The notes beneath the pieces are model-generated. The model saw only the letters and a list, made by a program, of their open reading frames with translations. It was not told where the DNA came from and searched no databases. The position numbers and the translations under genes were made by a program. Shown here piece after piece: positions 1-10,589 of a DNA stretch of 64,000 nt. The DNA comes from Populus alba (Eukaryota > Streptophyta > Magnoliopsida > Malpighiales > Salicaceae): assembly GCF_005239225.2 (NCBI RefSeq), contig NC_133288.1, positions 10,546,169 through 10,610,168 on the forward strand, written 5' to 3'. Positions within the stretch are counted from its first letter, which is position 1. The number at the start of each line of letters is the position of its first letter.

Positions 1-955
1 CAGACTCATTATGTTCCTCTGGTTGATATAAAGTTTTTTACTTGATAATTAAAGAATGAACTGGATAACAGCATGGGTGCATAACTAACACAATCTATCA
101 TCAGTATATACATATGAAAGGATGAATATTTCTGTCTTGGCTGACCATGAATTTTATGAATGAAACCAGTCACGGTTATTTAAGATGACGAGGACTATAT
201 TATCATTTTTATGAAACCTTTAAAGTGATTTGTTGTCTGCGATGAAATCTTTTTATTTGTGTAAACTGTAGGCGTAATTGACCAAAACACCATCATATGA
301 ATTGTTGTGAAATTCAGTTTATATTGCCCGGTATTGAAATAAAATATGGTATGAAAAAGAACATAATTAAACTATAACCATTTTGTTTCTCTTCATTTTG
401 GTACTTCTATCTAATATCTTGTACAAAGCTGCTTGAAACATTGGGTCAACAGTCATGTTGCACAGTCAATATAAGTTTTCAAATAAAAAATGGGAGTAAC
501 AACCTAATCAATTCTAACAGCTTTGCAACTTACCAATTACTTTTTTTCCTTTTTGATCTTCTACGGAAAGGGAAAGTGCAATAGCACATTCGATTTCTTC
601 ATTGTCAAAATTCGATAAATCATCCTGCCTCGAGTTGTCCATGACATACAGTTAGCTCAGGAAAAAAAATTAGAACAAACTTTTAAGAGAAAAGTGCCAG
701 TATATAGTTTTGCAAGAAGATTACATCATCCCATCTTTTCACACAACTTTTATACAACCAACCAGCTCCAGCCAGAAAGACTAGGCTAGCATCATACCAT
801 GGACAAGCATAAGCAAAGGAGAACAATTATAAAAGTACAAAGACTGTGATTACCACTGATCGGCGAGGCTCATCCCAATACCTATCTTCTCCATATCTCC
901 CAGGATAGTGCCCTCTACTGCTAGAACCTTCGAGAACCTTGGTCCACCAATCCAT
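1..955 (-). CDS. DAR1: DAR1-like peptidase, left tandem copy, 5' exons only (partial)
   Basis: Minus-strand exons at 854-955, 534-624 and 1-18; the gene continues beyond the left edge. Exon 1 encodes the 34-residue start typical of the family ([20 protein letters not shown] and on to RRSV). Exon 2 holds a ubiquitin-interacting-like motif ([12 protein letters not shown]). Exon 3 begins with the acidic linker. Splice sites (donors SV|GT and G|GTAAG, acceptors GCAG| and CCAG|) and phases match the complete copy at 10590-15013. No frameshift or stop is visible in the coding part present. It differs from the right copy by a few substitutions, for example SNFDN for SDFDN and SVED for SEED. Whether the whole gene is intact cannot be seen from this window. 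Confidence 0.85.
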
Positions 956-2070
956 AGTGCAATAGGTTTTTCGGTAGCAGGCTGGTGAATTTTGGTCTTT
1001 TGAATAATTCATGAGCGCCACAAAGAATTTGGGATAAGAAAGGAAATGAAGTAAGTATTTAATACATCACTTACAACAAACTCATTCATTATTCAATATA
1101 CAATTATTACAAGTTCTTAGAACAATTGGTTGACAATGAATATATCAATCAAAGAGATGAATAAATGAATATTATTTAACAGGGTAAATAAAAGGCTTGT
1201 AATGAGCAGGCGTCTGAAATGGTAGTAGCAACTTGGAGCATACTTCACAGATGCCTTCGAATTTCAAAATTCAGAGGCAGCAATTCAACCGAGCATGGCA
1301 GGCATCAGGCTAAAGAGGAACTATAATTAAGCTCACCAAATGAATAAAAAGATATCAATTAGATTAAGGAAACGAAAAGGACGTCAATCCAATCAAGAGA
1401 AATAGGAATTCATGACAATAAATAGGCAATGCAGTATCACTCTCCATGATTACAAGTTTTAGCCAAATTCATATATGATGTAATCATTCGTCCCTCATAT
1501 CTCACCCCAACGCGCCCAGCATCAATACTATCAACAGAAAAAAGAAATTCAATTCTTCATGGATAAAGTTCTCCAACCTCATCTTGCAATCATACAGAGA
1601 TTACATGGCACAGCTGTCTAAGCTATGCTAAAACAGTAAAACATAAGTTTCAGACAGAACTTCACCTGAAACAAATTAAGAATCTGGAGAAACAATAGAA
1701 TCTGATGAATCCAGGATCAGTTACAGAAACCAATTCCCATGAATACAGAATCATCGAAAAAGGAATCACATGACACAAAAAGCCATACTTTCCATCATCT
1801 CTTCAGCAGCAACCAATCCTGCAAAAACAAAAAACACTTCAGACTTTTCACTTTGACAAAACAAAAGTAGTATTGCAATAGTGAAGATAATAACATTTCA
1901 CAGAAAGCGCGAAAATAGAAAGAGAGAGACCCAAAATAAGAAAAGTACTTGAATTGAATCCTACTCAAATCCAGGCTGAAGGGGGAGCAAAGAAAGCCAA
2001 TAGTGTGAGCTTTTTCGGAATTTTTTATCACATACTATAGTTACATGTTGTCTAACCTTCCTTGAAACTC

Positions 2071-2085
2071 GCAATTTTTATATGC

Positions 2086-2118
<33 letters not shown>
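2071..2118 (-). promoter_or_regulatory. Putative core promoter of left DAR1-like copy
   Basis: On the minus strand a TATA-like CATATAAAAATTGC (2071-2084) is preceded by a CT-dinucleotide run (GA on the plus strand, 2088-2118). The same pair is conserved in the right copy. Placement about 1.1 kb upstream of the ATG implies a long 5' leader, probably with an intron. Inferred from sequence only. Confidence 0.4.
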
Positions 2119-2124
<6 letters not shown>

Positions 2125-2574
2125 CAAATCAAAGGGCCGGGTGGGGTGGTATAGTCCGTAGAATTATTACCGACAACATTTTCTACTTTTGCAAGGGGGT
2201 CCTATAGCCATTTTCCACCACAATTCACAAAATGTCAAAGAACCCATATATCTTTCTTGTTGAAAAAATGGCATGGGAAGAGAGAGAGAGAGGGATGGTG
2301 GGGGATGGTGGGGGAAGGTGGTTCTGGTGATTGTTGATCTTCGCTCTGTATGGACTTGTGAGCACTGTAGAAGTTGAATAGGGTGGTGTGTGTACTTGTA
2401 TACCAAAATATTTTGTCAGTGATGAGTCAAGGTCATGGTGGGTGCTCTTAACCCTTGTAAGTTGTAACACTGCCACTTTTCTACAACAATAAGATCTTGC
2501 CTCTTAAAATTTACAAGCCATGTTTTTCTTTTTTATTCTTGCAATTTCATTTGCAATATTTTTTACGGGAGATT

Positions 2575-4575
2575 CATAGTTTTGAAATTTGGACTGGCCC
2601 GACGAGCGACCCTTGACTCGGCCGATCTAGGCCTAGGACCGATCCAGGTCTAAGTAAAAACTTGCAGGGAAGTTGGCTCGGCAAAACTCGGTCGACCTGA
2701 CAGGTCAACTCGGAACCCGGGCGACCCAAGTAAACTTGGCCGAGACCCGGCCTCTTTATATATATATATATATTAAGACGTGAAACGATGTCATTTTGGC
2801 CTTTTAAAAAGCCAAAATGATGAAGACGAAGAGCAGAATTGCAAACAAAGAGAAAACCTAGTTAAAGAAAAAGCAATTTCAATCGCGAAGAGCAGAGGAG
2901 CAAAAGACTCTTGATCAATAAAGGAAAAGCGATTTTAATAAGGTTAGACTCTTGTTTCTCTTCAGGAATCTTCTTCTTTCACTCTCTCTTTTCTTTATTC
3001 TTTTCCTTTTTTTGAACTTGCAGTTCTTAATCTATACATCGATTCATTCGCAGTTCACACCAACAAGTATGTTTCTCTGTTCTTTTTTTTTTTTTTTGCA
3101 TGTCTTTATTTAAGGTTTTTACATGCATATCTTTGAGTAAATTGACAGGGTTGAATCATCTTGGATAAAGATAATGATGAATTATTTCAATTGTATTCTT
3201 GATTTTTGAGGACAAGTAGGATTTTTTAAAACACCTGGATCAAGAAACTTGTTAAGTTACAAAATTTATGAACACCTAGATCAAGAAACTTGGTTCTGGA
3301 CATAATCTCTGCGAGGAGGGAGATATAAAGAGAGATAAGAAAAGATTACTATCTTCTATTCTTCGAAACAATGGCATCAAGAGGAGGTTTATGTCCATTT
3401 CTATTAATGTTGTTTATTTTATTTTCACATGGGTTTCTATTGTTGACTTTGATTTGTAGTGAGGTTTGGCTAAAAAAATAGCGAATTTGTAATGTTGATT
3501 AAGAACATAAATTAATTATCCTAGTTTAGTGTGTGTGTGTGTCTATATATATATATATATAATGTTGATTAAGGTTTTTTATGTTCTTTTCTACAATGTT
3601 GTTGGTTCTTGTGTGTACTAATAATTGATGACATCTTGGTAACCTGGCAAACTTGAATTATCAGTTAAACTTATATCTATTCCTTTTGAAATTGAACATT
3701 TTGAACATTGATACTTTAGGGCATGCAACACTTGTTTTTGTGAACAAAGAACTTGTAGGTATGTACCCTACTAGCTAATTGACTTGATTCTGCATTCTTT
3801 GACAATTTTTTATATGATGCTAATTCATGTTGAAATTCAAAAACTTGTTAGGGGTTTTTCTCGATTGATTTGAATTTTATGGGAGCTACAATGTTCAAGA
3901 TGCTTGGATACTACTCATCTTGTGCCTTGATTGGTTATAATATATGTATGGTTGCTTCATTTTACATTTTTTTTCTTCAGTTTTTATAGCCTTAATCTGT
4001 TTTTGAAACTATTCCATCATATCTTCTGCCAGCATTCAGAAAGTATTCTTAAATCTTCTTCCTCTCTAGTTGCTTATATGTTGTTATCATTTCATATGGA
4101 ATCATCGTCCCCATTTTAGTGAATTGCTTATAGATGCATAGTTGTTGCTTTGCATTTTGTGTTTATGTGTTAGTATGATAATTGGTGCACATTGCATATT
4201 AGGATATCAGGCAGCTTTTGGATATGGCAATCATAAATCATGGGGTAATTATAGAGATTGAATATTTAATAAAAGTATATGATTTGACTTGAAATTATAT
4301 TCCTTTTTATAAATTATGACAATCATGAATTTATGTTGTTGAATGTTTTGTTTTAAATATTTTATATTTGGTTTATGTTTTGAATATTAAATTAAATTTA
4401 TATTGTTGGTTTAAAATTTAAATTTGGTTTATATAAGTGTTGCATTGTAACTAGTTAGGTGTTTTCTATAGGTGTTGTTTTGTTTTTTTTTTTTTTGTCG
4501 ACCCTGATCAACCCATTTGACCCGTGACCTAATCATTAGACCGGGTCAACCACCGGGTCGGGTTTCAAAACTATA
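2575..4575. mobile_element. Non-autonomous hAT transposon, 2.0 kb
   Basis: Bounded by a perfect 8-bp target duplication GGGAGATT (2567-2574 and 4576-4583). Terminal inverted repeats are CATAGTTTTGAAA on the left and, reverse-complemented from the right end, TATAGTTTTGAAA. Both are followed by GC-richer subterminal DNA rich in CCCGACC/GGTCAAC words. An 8-bp duplication fits the hAT superfamily. The interior is T-rich with short TA and TG microsatellites near 2758, 3532 and 3543. I see no transposase reading frame, so it would need a transposase in trans. Confidence 0.8.
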
Positions 4576-4674
4576 GGGAGATTGATTTTATGTTTAGATA
4601 TGTGTTGCTTAGATTTATTTATTTTTATTGAATTTCACGATGAAAAATAGTTGTTTAGGAATGGCAACAAAAGG

Positions 4675-5542
4675 TAGGGGTGTTCAAAAAAACTGATAAA
4701 CCGAGAAAACCGACAAAAAATTAACTGAAAAAATCAAACCGAGAAAAAAATCAATTAAATAAATTAAAATATTTTTTAAAAAATCCCGATTTGGTTTGGT
4801 TTTTGGTTTTATAATGCAGAAATCTATTAACCCAGACCAGACTGAACAGGTTAAAAAAAAAGGTCCCTAACCACCACTGGTGTAAATGGAAACTTTTGCC
4901 CCCCTCTCGCCTAATCCTAACAGACTACTAGAGGCTAAAAAAAAAAGGTCCCTAACCAGAGCACTCGCCCCAGTACTTCTCACCTCTCCCTCTAGCCTCT
5001 CCAAAATATGTTAGTCTATAGGACAAGTTCTTTCGTTCAGTACGAGTACATCACAGAAGCATTAATGGGTAGGCATCAATTTCCTCTCCTTTCCTTTTGT
5101 TTTTAGGTGATGGGTTTTTGTTGATGAGGTGATGGAAACAAGATTTCTGATGAAGCAATTCTAGATTATATTACAAAGGTGAGTTGTGAGTTTTTGATTG
5201 ATATTATCTTTTACCTTTCTTCTTCTTCTTCTTTATTTCATAAAGGTGCAAACAGATCTGATTATTTTGTTTTATCTCCAGTCTTTAGGGCCAAAATCCT
5301 GTTTTACATCTTCTATGAGATCTGTTGAGGTTAAACAATCCATGGACCACACTGCAATTGAGTTAACAGGAAGTGCTAGACCAGCAGCCATGATGCAAGT
5401 AACTAATGAGGAAATTGGGCATCAAAAATTCACATATAGGTTTTTTCGATTTTGGGGTTGGTTTTGGTTCGGTTTTAGTTTTTATTTTGGTTTGGTTTTT
5501 TTTTGGATAAAAACCGAATCAAACAAAAAATGATCATCCCTA
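4675..5542. mobile_element. Gene-capturing (Pack-type) hAT element
   Basis: Flanked by the 8-bp direct repeat ACAAAAGG (4667-4674 and 5543-5550). Ends are inverted: TAGGGGTGTTCA on the left and TGATCATCCCTA on the right. Subterminal AACCGA/TCGGTTT words are also inverted. It carries no transposase but holds a fragment of a plant ACR gene with exon-intron-exon structure. It sits 91 bp right of the 2-kb hAT element, inside the 5.1 kb missing from the right duplicate. Confidence 0.75.
5107..5435 (+). pseudogene. Captured fragment of an ACR (ACT-domain repeat) gene
   Basis: Two exon pieces around an intact GT-AG intron (5179-5281). The upstream piece, after an acceptor-like TTTTTAG, reads GDGNKISDEAILDYITK. 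The downstream piece reads SLGPKSCFTSSMRSVEVKQS, then MDHTAIELTGS, then a join directly to AAMMQVTNEEIG. This matches plant ACR proteins, ACT-domain putative amino-acid sensors, from memory of the family. In intact members about 30 residues separate the ELTGS and QVT parts of the ACT domain, so an internal deletion is inferred. The first piece has an indel upstream of GDGNK. It has no start codon and is not expected to make a working protein. Confidence 0.7.
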
Positions 5543-5550
5543 ACAAAAGG

Positions 5551-6129
5551 AGCACCTGCAAATTTAAAATGTTTTAACGCATTTCATTTGTAATTTTCTT
5601 ATCGGTTTTTAGTGTGTTTAGAATGGTTTCTTATCAGTTTTTAGTCTGTAGAATTATATTAACTTTTTAAAGTATTTTTTATTTAAAAAATATATATAAA
5701 TAATATTTTAAAAATTTTATTTTTAATATCAACATATTAAAATAATTTATAAATATAAAAATATAATTTTAAAAAAATAATTAAAATTATTATTTTTTAA
5801 CACTAGCCAACCACATTTCAATACACTTTCTAGGAGTGTGTTTAGTATTGTTGTAGCTTTTGTGGTTGTAGTTTAAAAAAAAATTGTTTTACAAAAAGTG
5901 CTTTTAGTTAAGGTTGGTTTGGTATTTATAAGTGTTTGGTTAAAACTGTGGTTGAAATTGAGGTTGAATAAAAAGTAATTTAATGTGTTTAGTTAAAAAA
6001 ATTCTTTTCAAATTGAGGTATATATATATATATATATATTAATGGTTTTTAATTTAAATATTATAGATTTAATTACTGCTATTACATCATGAAATAAATA
6101 ATACTTATATCAAATATTTTTTATTGTTC
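5551..6129. other. AT-rich MITE-like sequence, no gene
   Basis: Contains one copy of the dispersed AT-rich core (about 5660-5800) and GTGTTTAG/GTGTTTGG words typical of small inverted-repeat elements. A (TA)n tract lies at about 6019-6040. No coding sequence is supported. Confidence 0.5.
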
Positions 6130-7100
6130 CATTAAACTATCTACAATTGCATTACATATGAAATCCATCCAGACTACAGTTTCTTTGGTTTCTTAAGTAC
6201 GCAACAACATCAGGTAAAATATCATCACGAACAAAATTAGAATTGCGATCAAATTTTGTAATTGCTACGTCATCAAGTGATCTCCTTCTAATTTTTATTT
6301 TTTTTTTGAATAAAACACAATTAAAAATTGAAATTGATCCAGGGGCCAAAAAAATTTTTTTAAAAAGAATTTTTCATGAATAAGGGTCTGATTGCAAGAT
6401 ATCATAATTCCAGTGGCCAAATTGAAGATCGACTGCTTCAGCTCAAAACGATGCCATTTCAAAGCAAACTGTTCATCTCCTTCATCCCGATTTAGTGGAA
6501 ACTGCAGAAAATCATGGTAACATCCTTCTCACCCCCACAATGCATGCCATTACCGAGGCACAAACGAAGAACAAAAACAAAGGGAAAGATAATAGAAAGG
6601 ACCTCGGGGATAAACAGAGGACGAACAAAAACAAGAACAAGGGATAGACACAAAGTGGACACACAGAACACAGGGAGTGAACGATACACACAGAAGGCGA
6701 AAGGGAGGACAAGCAAACATATGAGAACAAAAGGACAAAAAAAAAAAAGACCTAGGGAAGGAAGATCGGAGAGTAAGCGAAGGAAAAATAGAAACAGAGA
6801 GAGGAAAGCACTGGTCAGCCAACGCACGAGCACCAGCTTTGCCTCCAAGTATACCAGCCCCCTCAGCTCTCCCCCTTTGAACAACAAATCAGAAAAGAAA
6901 CACAGATGAAGAAGAAAAAAAAACAGAGGATCGAAACCAGTAGAGAGAGAGAGAGAGAGAGGACAATCCAGAACAAAAAAAAAGAAAGCAACAGAATAGA
7001 AAGAATCAGGGAAAAAAAAAAACTAAAGGCAAAATAAGAGGCATTGTCCAGAGTGCACCATATCCATTTGCTTCATCTCCAGCACAGGTAAACTTCTCTT
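6130..7100 (-). mobile_element. Ogre/Tat-type LTR-like fragment
   Basis: Read on the minus strand, a CT-rich block (about 7000 down to 6540) is followed by a GATGAACAGTTT-type segment and then a run of ATTTGGCC / CAGACCC / GCCCCTGGATCAATT phrases. The same order and style occur in the plus-strand LTR at 42500-43500. LTR ends and target duplications are not found, so this is a fragment or a diverged relative. Long open frames on both strands in the GA/CT-rich part are compositional. Confidence 0.35.
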
Positions 7101-7190
7101 TCCCAATCATAACAATTGACACTATACACATAAGTGAACAGTCTTTTTACAAAAGTGAACAACTTACTGTGTATGGAGGCAAAGTCGAGG

Positions 7191-7410
7191 GTGTTTGGGA
7201 GTGTAGTTGCTGTTGCTTTTCAAAGTGCTTTTTATTTAGAAAAGCATGCCAATAATATTTTTTTTTTTTATTTTTTTTTAAATTATTTTTTAGATCAGCA
7301 CATCAAAATAATTTGAAAACATCAAAAACATATTAATTTAAAGCAAAAATAAAAAATAAAAAATTTTCAAATTTTTTCGGAAGTGCTTTTGAAAAGCACT
7401 CCCAAACAAC
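7191..7410. mobile_element. MITE with GTTTGGGAGTG inverted ends
   Basis: Left end GTGTTTGGGAGTG, then CTTTTCAAAGTGCTTTT; right end AAGTGCTTTTGAAAAGC, then CACTCCCAAAC. These are inverted copies around an AT-rich core. About 220 bp. No clear target duplication. Confidence 0.6.
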
Positions 7411-7572
7411 TGCATATTTGCTGACCTGCATTCAAAACGCAAAACATGATGGGTCCCTCATGAAATAAATCACATTTCCGCAGTTACCAAACACTTGTTT
7501 TTTGTGGTTTGCTTCAAAAGCAGAAGCAATCATATAAACAAACACCCACTTACTTGAATGGCCATCAATAAT

Positions 7573-8412
7573 GTTCACTTGGATTAGACACCAAATTGTT
7601 CTTTTCCTTATTATCACTATCAATTCAATTTGATACTAAAAATGGACCATTTGGGAACACTGCTCCAGATAGAGTTCTATAGAAAATTAATTTTTTTGTT
7701 TAAATTATTTTTTTATATTTTTTATATATTAATATCAAATATAATTTTTTTTTTAAAAATTATATTTTAATACAATAAAAAATATTTTAAAAAATAACCA
7801 CTACAGTATTCACAAACACACCAAAATCATCACGAATGTAGGGTGTGAATTTCAGTGACATGGATGCTCTCCGTTTCAAGTGAGAAAGAAAGAAAGAAAT
7901 TGACAACGTGCCTGATATGTTTTTTTCCCCTTCTTATATGAGAATAGCATGTTTAAAATTACGTTCTGAATGACTATGCTATTCTCAACTCAGTGCTGAC
8001 ATTTTTTTTTCAATCCTTGAGCTAGCTTCAAACTCAGATTCATTACGTGAATCTGTGCTTTCTATCTTCAATAAAAGGGTTCGGAGGACATTTGTGGCAC
8101 TGTTTGTTTTTAGTTTTACTTTAAATTATATTTTTAATATTTTTTAATTATTTTAATATATTTATATTAAAAATATTTTTTTAAAAAATAAAAAATAACC
8201 GTCACCTCATTAAAAAAAACAAAAAAACCCCACACCCCTCCTCCAACTTTGAATCCTAAGATCCGCAGCTCGAAATAATTGAGACAAACTGCCAAAATTC
8301 ACAGTTCATTGCCACCTTTGTCCAGATTCTTAACTTGGCCCAAACATCATTCGCAACGGATAATGATTCGTGAATGCGTCAACAAACGATAAGGTAATAA
8401 AAGCAAGCACTC
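7573..8412. repeat. Tandem segmental duplication, left copy, distal block
   Basis: Homologous to 16625-17619. Shared landmarks include ACACCAAATTGTTCTTTTC, GTGAATTTCAGTGACATGGA and CGCAACGGATAATGATTCGT. The two blocks of the left copy are 5.1 kb apart; in the right copy only about 135 bp separate them. No gene seen. Confidence 0.85.
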
Positions 8413-9133
8413 TCGGTAGGATGGCAATGATAAAGTAACTTCAGGTGAGGTTCAAGTTTGAAAATTTCTAATATTGGTTTTGTACTACCATTTTTTAATA
8501 TATAATTAAAATTATTTTTTTAACATATTCCTTTAAATAAAAACTCATTAAATTTGAAACTTCCACTCATATTATCATATGCTTATTTTTTATCAAATAA
8601 ATAAAAATAATAAAATTTAAAATCATAATCGCTTAGTCATCAATACTCTATAATACCGTGTCAAATAACCAATTATACACAATAACTTAAACTATTAAAT
8701 AAAATCTCAAGATATGATTTATATTATTTTATAATATATAATTTCAACTGCATTCTCAAATGCGAGTTAGCCGCCAACCTCTCAATCTCATCCTTCAAAA
8801 CTATATGGTCTTGCATTCACAAGTTTGGCATCTGATAACAATTGAATTCCATGATCATGTTTCCTAGCTGGAGGCAGCTGAGTATGTTTAGCAAACACAT
8901 CAATTTATTCAGCTAACAAAGCACAAATCTCATGATGATGATGACAGGCTTTGATAACAGACTCCTCATGGCTTATGATTAAGAAAATTTGAGCTCAAAA
9001 TTTACAAATCTTGTCTGTAAGGTTCTTGGAAACCTTACCTGCTGACATCATTTGTAATTTCACCTCATCAGAAATGCCCTTCAACTCAATCATTCTTCCT
9101 TCTTTCTTAAAAGAAAGATTCATCTTAACAAAA
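8413..9133. other. AT-rich intergenic DNA, no gene
   Basis: The right half may be the eroded continuation of the gag relic next to it, but no recognisable protein motif remains. Confidence 0.4.
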
Positions 9134-9950
9134 TCAAACAATATCCCCCACCGCCATACCAGAATCAACTAAGTCGCCATCTCCATTTCCCTCATCCACG
9201 TCACCAAACACATCATTTCCCTCTCCCCGCGCTTTCTTTGCATTCATCTCCCATACCCGAAACAAACTTATTCTTTCCAGCCATGGAAAAAAATACTCTT
9301 CCTGCCATTTAGCTTCATCAAAAACTTGATTTAAAGTAGGTTTCAAGATTTTAAGCTCTTTGAGTCCACTTATAAAACTAGAGATGAAATTAGCCTTTGA
9401 TAAGTAAGGATTAAGTTCTTCAAACTTTTTTATAAAATCTTCAACATCCTTCTCCTGTGCCAGTTTGTTAAAACTCCTCTGCCATATCATTTCTGCTACC
9501 AAACCTTCTACATATCTCACTCACAATCTCCTCCCAATTTCCAACATCACTCCCTATAACAAATCCTCGAAACCAAATTTCAGCCTTTCCCTCTAAATAC
9601 ATAGAAGCAATCTCTACATATTAATTAACAGAAATCAAATTCATCTTCTAATTTTTCTTGCACTTACATATCCACTCTAGGACTTTCACCATTAAAGAAT
9701 TGAAGATTAATCCTAGGTATAGGAACATTATAAGCAGACCTGGTGGATTCAGGTAAGGACGAAGGATTCTCACCATCTGTTCATGGTGTGGGAATCAAGC
9801 CATCGCCTGAAGAACTGGATTTTGATTCCTGAACTGGTTCCTGCTCTGCTCCCTATGCTTTAATCGTCATCATGATTGCTTCAAGATGCAACTGTCTGCT
9901 TCTTCAATTCCTCCATAGATTCTTGCGCAGATCATAACCTTTCAAATGGG
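9134..9950 (-). pseudogene. Ty3/gypsy gag relic
   Basis: The minus strand encodes pieces in order of a Ty3/gypsy gag domain. These are PRINLQFFNGESPRVDM (about 9720-9660), a YLEGKAEIWFRGF piece (about 9590), then a 128-residue open stretch with EDFIKKFEELNPYLSKANFI and SSFISGLKELKILKPTL. The frame changes at least twice and stops intervene (for example in the piece ending RNDMAEEF). No zinc knuckle, pol or LTR is seen beside it, so it is a decayed fragment between the two DAR1-like genes. Confidence 0.65.
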
Positions 9951-10589
9951 AATCCAAAATGTTTGGTTGTACATTGAACGCCAACCTTATCATAGTTGAA
10001 GGTCATAAAACAAAGAGTTTATTTTTATTTTTATTTTTATTTTTTGTAAGGAGAGAGGAATAAAGATTTAAAAAAATTCCCATGTTCCAAATAAAATAAA
10101 ATAAAAAATAGTCAAGATTAAAAAAAAAAATGTATAATAGAAGTTCCACAATGACAACTATATGCGGAGAAGAAAATAGAAAGCCTTCCCTTGACAAAAC
10201 GGAAATTTCACAAACCAACCACTTAATTCAGTTTCTTGTACAAAGTGCCGGACTGAGTCATGTAACTAATATAAACAAGCTGCTTCAAAATGAACAATGG
10301 ATTGTAGGGAAATGTTGTAAAGAAAACAAAAAAAGGAGGTATACACATTCTAATATATTCAATATTTTGAGGAGATTCAATAGCTTGTCATAAAATGCTA
10401 TCCATGTGGTGCCCACCTTTAAGCGTTTTGCAGCAGTTGCACGGAAGCAATATGATTATATATGAAGTCTCCTGGTGTATTCCTTTTTGTGGGTTTTTAA
10501 CTTTAGATAGTATACAAGTTTAATATCGTATGGGGTGAGGTATTTGTGTGAGAAAATACCAATTATTGCTATAACTATCAATCAGTAGA
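9951..10589. other. 3' flank of the DAR1-like gene
   Basis: Mostly AT-rich. The part nearest 10590 is probably the 3' UTR of the minus-strand gene. A plus-strand open frame at 10130-10393 has no recognisable domain and I do not call it a gene. Confidence 0.4.

Larger units (their letters stand above)
1..2457. repeat. Tandem segmental duplication, left copy, proximal block
   Basis: Near-identical to 14059-16490, starting inside DAR1 exon 3 and running through introns, leader and promoter. Differences are scattered substitutions and small indels. Homology stops abruptly after the shared TTAACCCTTG at 2448-2457. Confidence 0.9.

Noticed and set aside
6514..6909. 131-codon open frames on both strands
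   Set aside because: GA/CT-rich LTR-like DNA; Arg/Lys/Thr-rich product with no family resemblance.
10130..10393. 87-codon plus-strand open frame
   Set aside because: Lies antisense in the likely 3' flank of the DAR1-like gene; no domain or conserved copy.
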